Below are positions 63,139-64,000 of a stretch of DNA of 64,000 nt, in pieces; within the stretch, counting starts at the first letter, position 1, and every line of letters begins with the position of its first letter. The notes under the pieces were generated by a model, which saw only the letters and a program-made list of their open reading frames with translations, was not told the DNA's origin and searched no databases. The stretch covers positions 1,910,637 through 1,974,636 of the forward strand of contig NZ_GL877879.1 of the NCBI RefSeq assembly GCF_000194155.1, in the 5' to 3' direction. A program made the translations under genes and the position numbers. Origin of the DNA: Saccharopolyspora spinosa NRRL 18395 (GTDB lineage: Bacteria; Actinomycetota; Actinomycetes; Mycobacteriales; Pseudonocardiaceae).

Positions 63139-63624
63139 TCAACCGAGTGATTCCAGCACCTTGGCCAGCAGTTCGCCCAGTTTCTCCCGTTCGTCCGCCG
63201 CCAGCGGCGCGAGCAGGGCGCGTTCGCGTTCCAGCTGCTGCGGGAACAGCCGATCGATCAGCTCCAGTCCCTCGCCGGTGAGCCGCACGTCGATCTCCCG
63301 GCGGTCGCGCCGGGACAAGGTGCGGGTGATCAGGCCCTCCGCCTCCAGCCGGGCCAGCCGCTTGGTGGTGGCCGCCCCGGAGGACAGCGTCTCCTTGGTG
63401 AGCTGGCTGGGCCGCAGGCCGCCGCCGGCCCGCCGCAGCGCGCTGAGCACCTCGAACTCCATCCGCGACAGCCCGGCGTCGGTGAACGCGGACTCGTCGA
63501 GTTGATTGGTCAGCGCCCCCAGCCGCCGCACCCGGCCGATCACGTCGATCGGGGACACGTCCAGGTCCGGGCGCTGCTCGCGCCATTGCGCGCAGATCCG
63601 TCCGACCACGTCGCCCAACGCCAC
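63139..63624 (-). CDS. MarR-family transcriptional regulator
   Basis: A 161-residue winged-helix regulator. The DNA-binding part reads MEFEVLSALRRAGGGLRPSQ, LTKETLSSGAATTKRLARLE and the wing GLITRTLSRRDRREIDVRLT. AAGGAG overlaps the GTG at 63624, so the real start may be the TTG at 63618, two codons later. It faces a broken FUSC-like gene across an AT-rich gap, and MarR genes often control such a divergent transporter. The effector is unknown. Confidence 0.9.
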   Translation of the reverse strand: MALGDVVGRICAQWREQRPDLDVSPIDVIGRVRRLGALTNQLDESAFTDAGLSRMEFEVLSALRRAGGGLRPSQLTKETLSSGAATTKRLARLEAEGLITRTLSRRDRREIDVRLTGEGLELIDRLFPQQLERERALLAPLAADEREKLGELLAKVLESLG

Positions 63625-63633
63625 TCCTTCATG

Positions 63634-63659
63634 AGTAAACTATCTGAAAATATTTTACT
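63634..63659. promoter_or_regulatory. AT-rich inverted repeat upstream of marR
   Basis: AGTAAA (63634-63639) and TTTACT (63654-63659) are inverted around CTATCTGAAAATAT. The position, 10-35 bases from the MarR start, and the AT-rich palindromic form fit a MarR autoregulatory operator and promoter. Confidence 0.45.
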
Positions 63660-64000
63660 AGTGAACGTTTTTCGCACGCCCCTCTCACCCGCCTCCGTCG
63701 AACCCTGCGCACCCGCGAGACGCTGCGGTTCGGCTGGACGGCCGACGGCGTGGTGGTACCCGCGGTGCGCATCGGGGTGTCGTTCGCCACGCCGATGGTC
63801 GTGCTGGTCGTGCTGGTCGTGCTGGTCGCCCTGGGCCGGCCCCCAACCCCAGGAACCGCAGTGTCAATTGAAACTGCGGACGAGGACCCACGGTTCGCAG
63901 TTTCAATTGACACTGCGAACCACCCGGCTGCTGCGGCGGACCGCGCCGTTCTTGCCCCTGCAGTCGGCGAACGCAACGGCCACCTGGCACCGGACGGTTC
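63660..64000 (+). pseudogene. FUSC-family transporter fragment, running off the window
   Basis: The frame from 63660 reads LTRLRRTLRTRETLRFGWTA, DGVVVPAVRIGVSFATPM and VALGRP, the first cytoplasmic and membrane part of a FUSC/aromatic-acid-exporter-like protein. There is no start codon in this frame; the GTG at 63661 is one base out, so a frameshift has occurred. A run of VVL repeats from three 9-base GTCGTGCTG units expands the first helix. After GRP the sequence goes into an inverted repeat, not the expected helix. Confidence 0.5.
63857..63917. repeat. 22-bp perfect inverted repeat with CAATTGA cores
   Basis: Arms CGCAGTGTCAATTGAAACTG+CG (63857-63878) and 63896-63917 are exact complements around 17 bases. 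The element interrupts the FUSC-like frame at its first helix end and is AT-richer than its surroundings. It resembles in style the palindrome at 12465-12510. Confidence 0.75.

Overview
The window is GC-rich throughout, with strong third-position GC, frequent GTG/TTG starts, F420/LLM-type flavoenzymes, a soluble bacterial P450, TetR/MarR/NarL-type regulators and a two-gene KorAB 2-oxoacid:ferredoxin oxidoreductase. This points to a filamentous actinomycete, most likely Pseudonocardiales and possibly Saccharopolyspora-like. The assignment is by inference only; no rRNA or tRNA gene was seen.

Layout. (1) 1-9 kb holds metabolic genes: an acyl-CoA synthetase cut by the left edge, an exported GH2 beta-galactosidase-like enzyme followed by an exported aldose 1-epimerase, an epoxide-hydrolase-like enzyme, a lipoprotein esterase and a thiamine-diphosphate enzyme. 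(2) 9.0-23.6 kb is a minus-strand surface-polysaccharide locus. In transcription order it runs: polysaccharide deacetylase, nucleotide-sugar dehydrogenase, ATP-grasp ligase, FAD oxidoreductase, polyprenyl-phosphate sugar-1-phosphate transferase, GT4, sugar epimerase, membrane GH18, membrane GT2, NarL-type regulator, GT4, soluble histidine kinase, NarL-type regulator. Many of these genes overlap by 1-4 bases. This is my best candidate for an undescribed system. (3) 23.7-38.5 kb holds an exported amidohydrolase, an LLM flavoenzyme, a P450 lacking the usual I-helix threonine, an IS982 element, a dead GH114-like gene, korAB, an HSL-type esterase, a dead nitroreductase, a disulfide flavoprotein, a PAS-PAS-GGDEF cyclase and an S33 peptidase.

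(4) 38.5-52.1 kb is a gene graveyard. On both strands there are broken remnants of an M29/NicX-like protein, an IclR regulator, two acyl-CoA dehydrogenases, an AtuA-like protein, two enoyl-CoA hydratases, a Baeyer-Villiger monooxygenase, an acetyltransferase, an LLM enzyme, a LysR regulator, an MFS transporter and a cobalt/ECF-type ABC ATPase. Intact survivors are a TetR regulator, a histidine phosphatase, an acyl-CoA synthetase / thioesterase / enoyl-CoA hydratase operon with a PaaR-like operator, and a secreted transglycosylase. Together this looks like a decayed CoA-ester or terpenoid/cyclic-ketone catabolic island. An IS66 element with a perfect 8-bp target duplication sits in the last remnant.

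(5) 53.8-64 kb holds an AbiEi-antitoxin-domain protein flanked by copies of a 21-bp sequence, the gltBD glutamate synthase operon, a GT87 mannosyltransferase-like membrane protein, a MarR regulator and a broken FUSC-like gene running off the right edge. Long open frames antiparallel to real genes were ignored as shadows.
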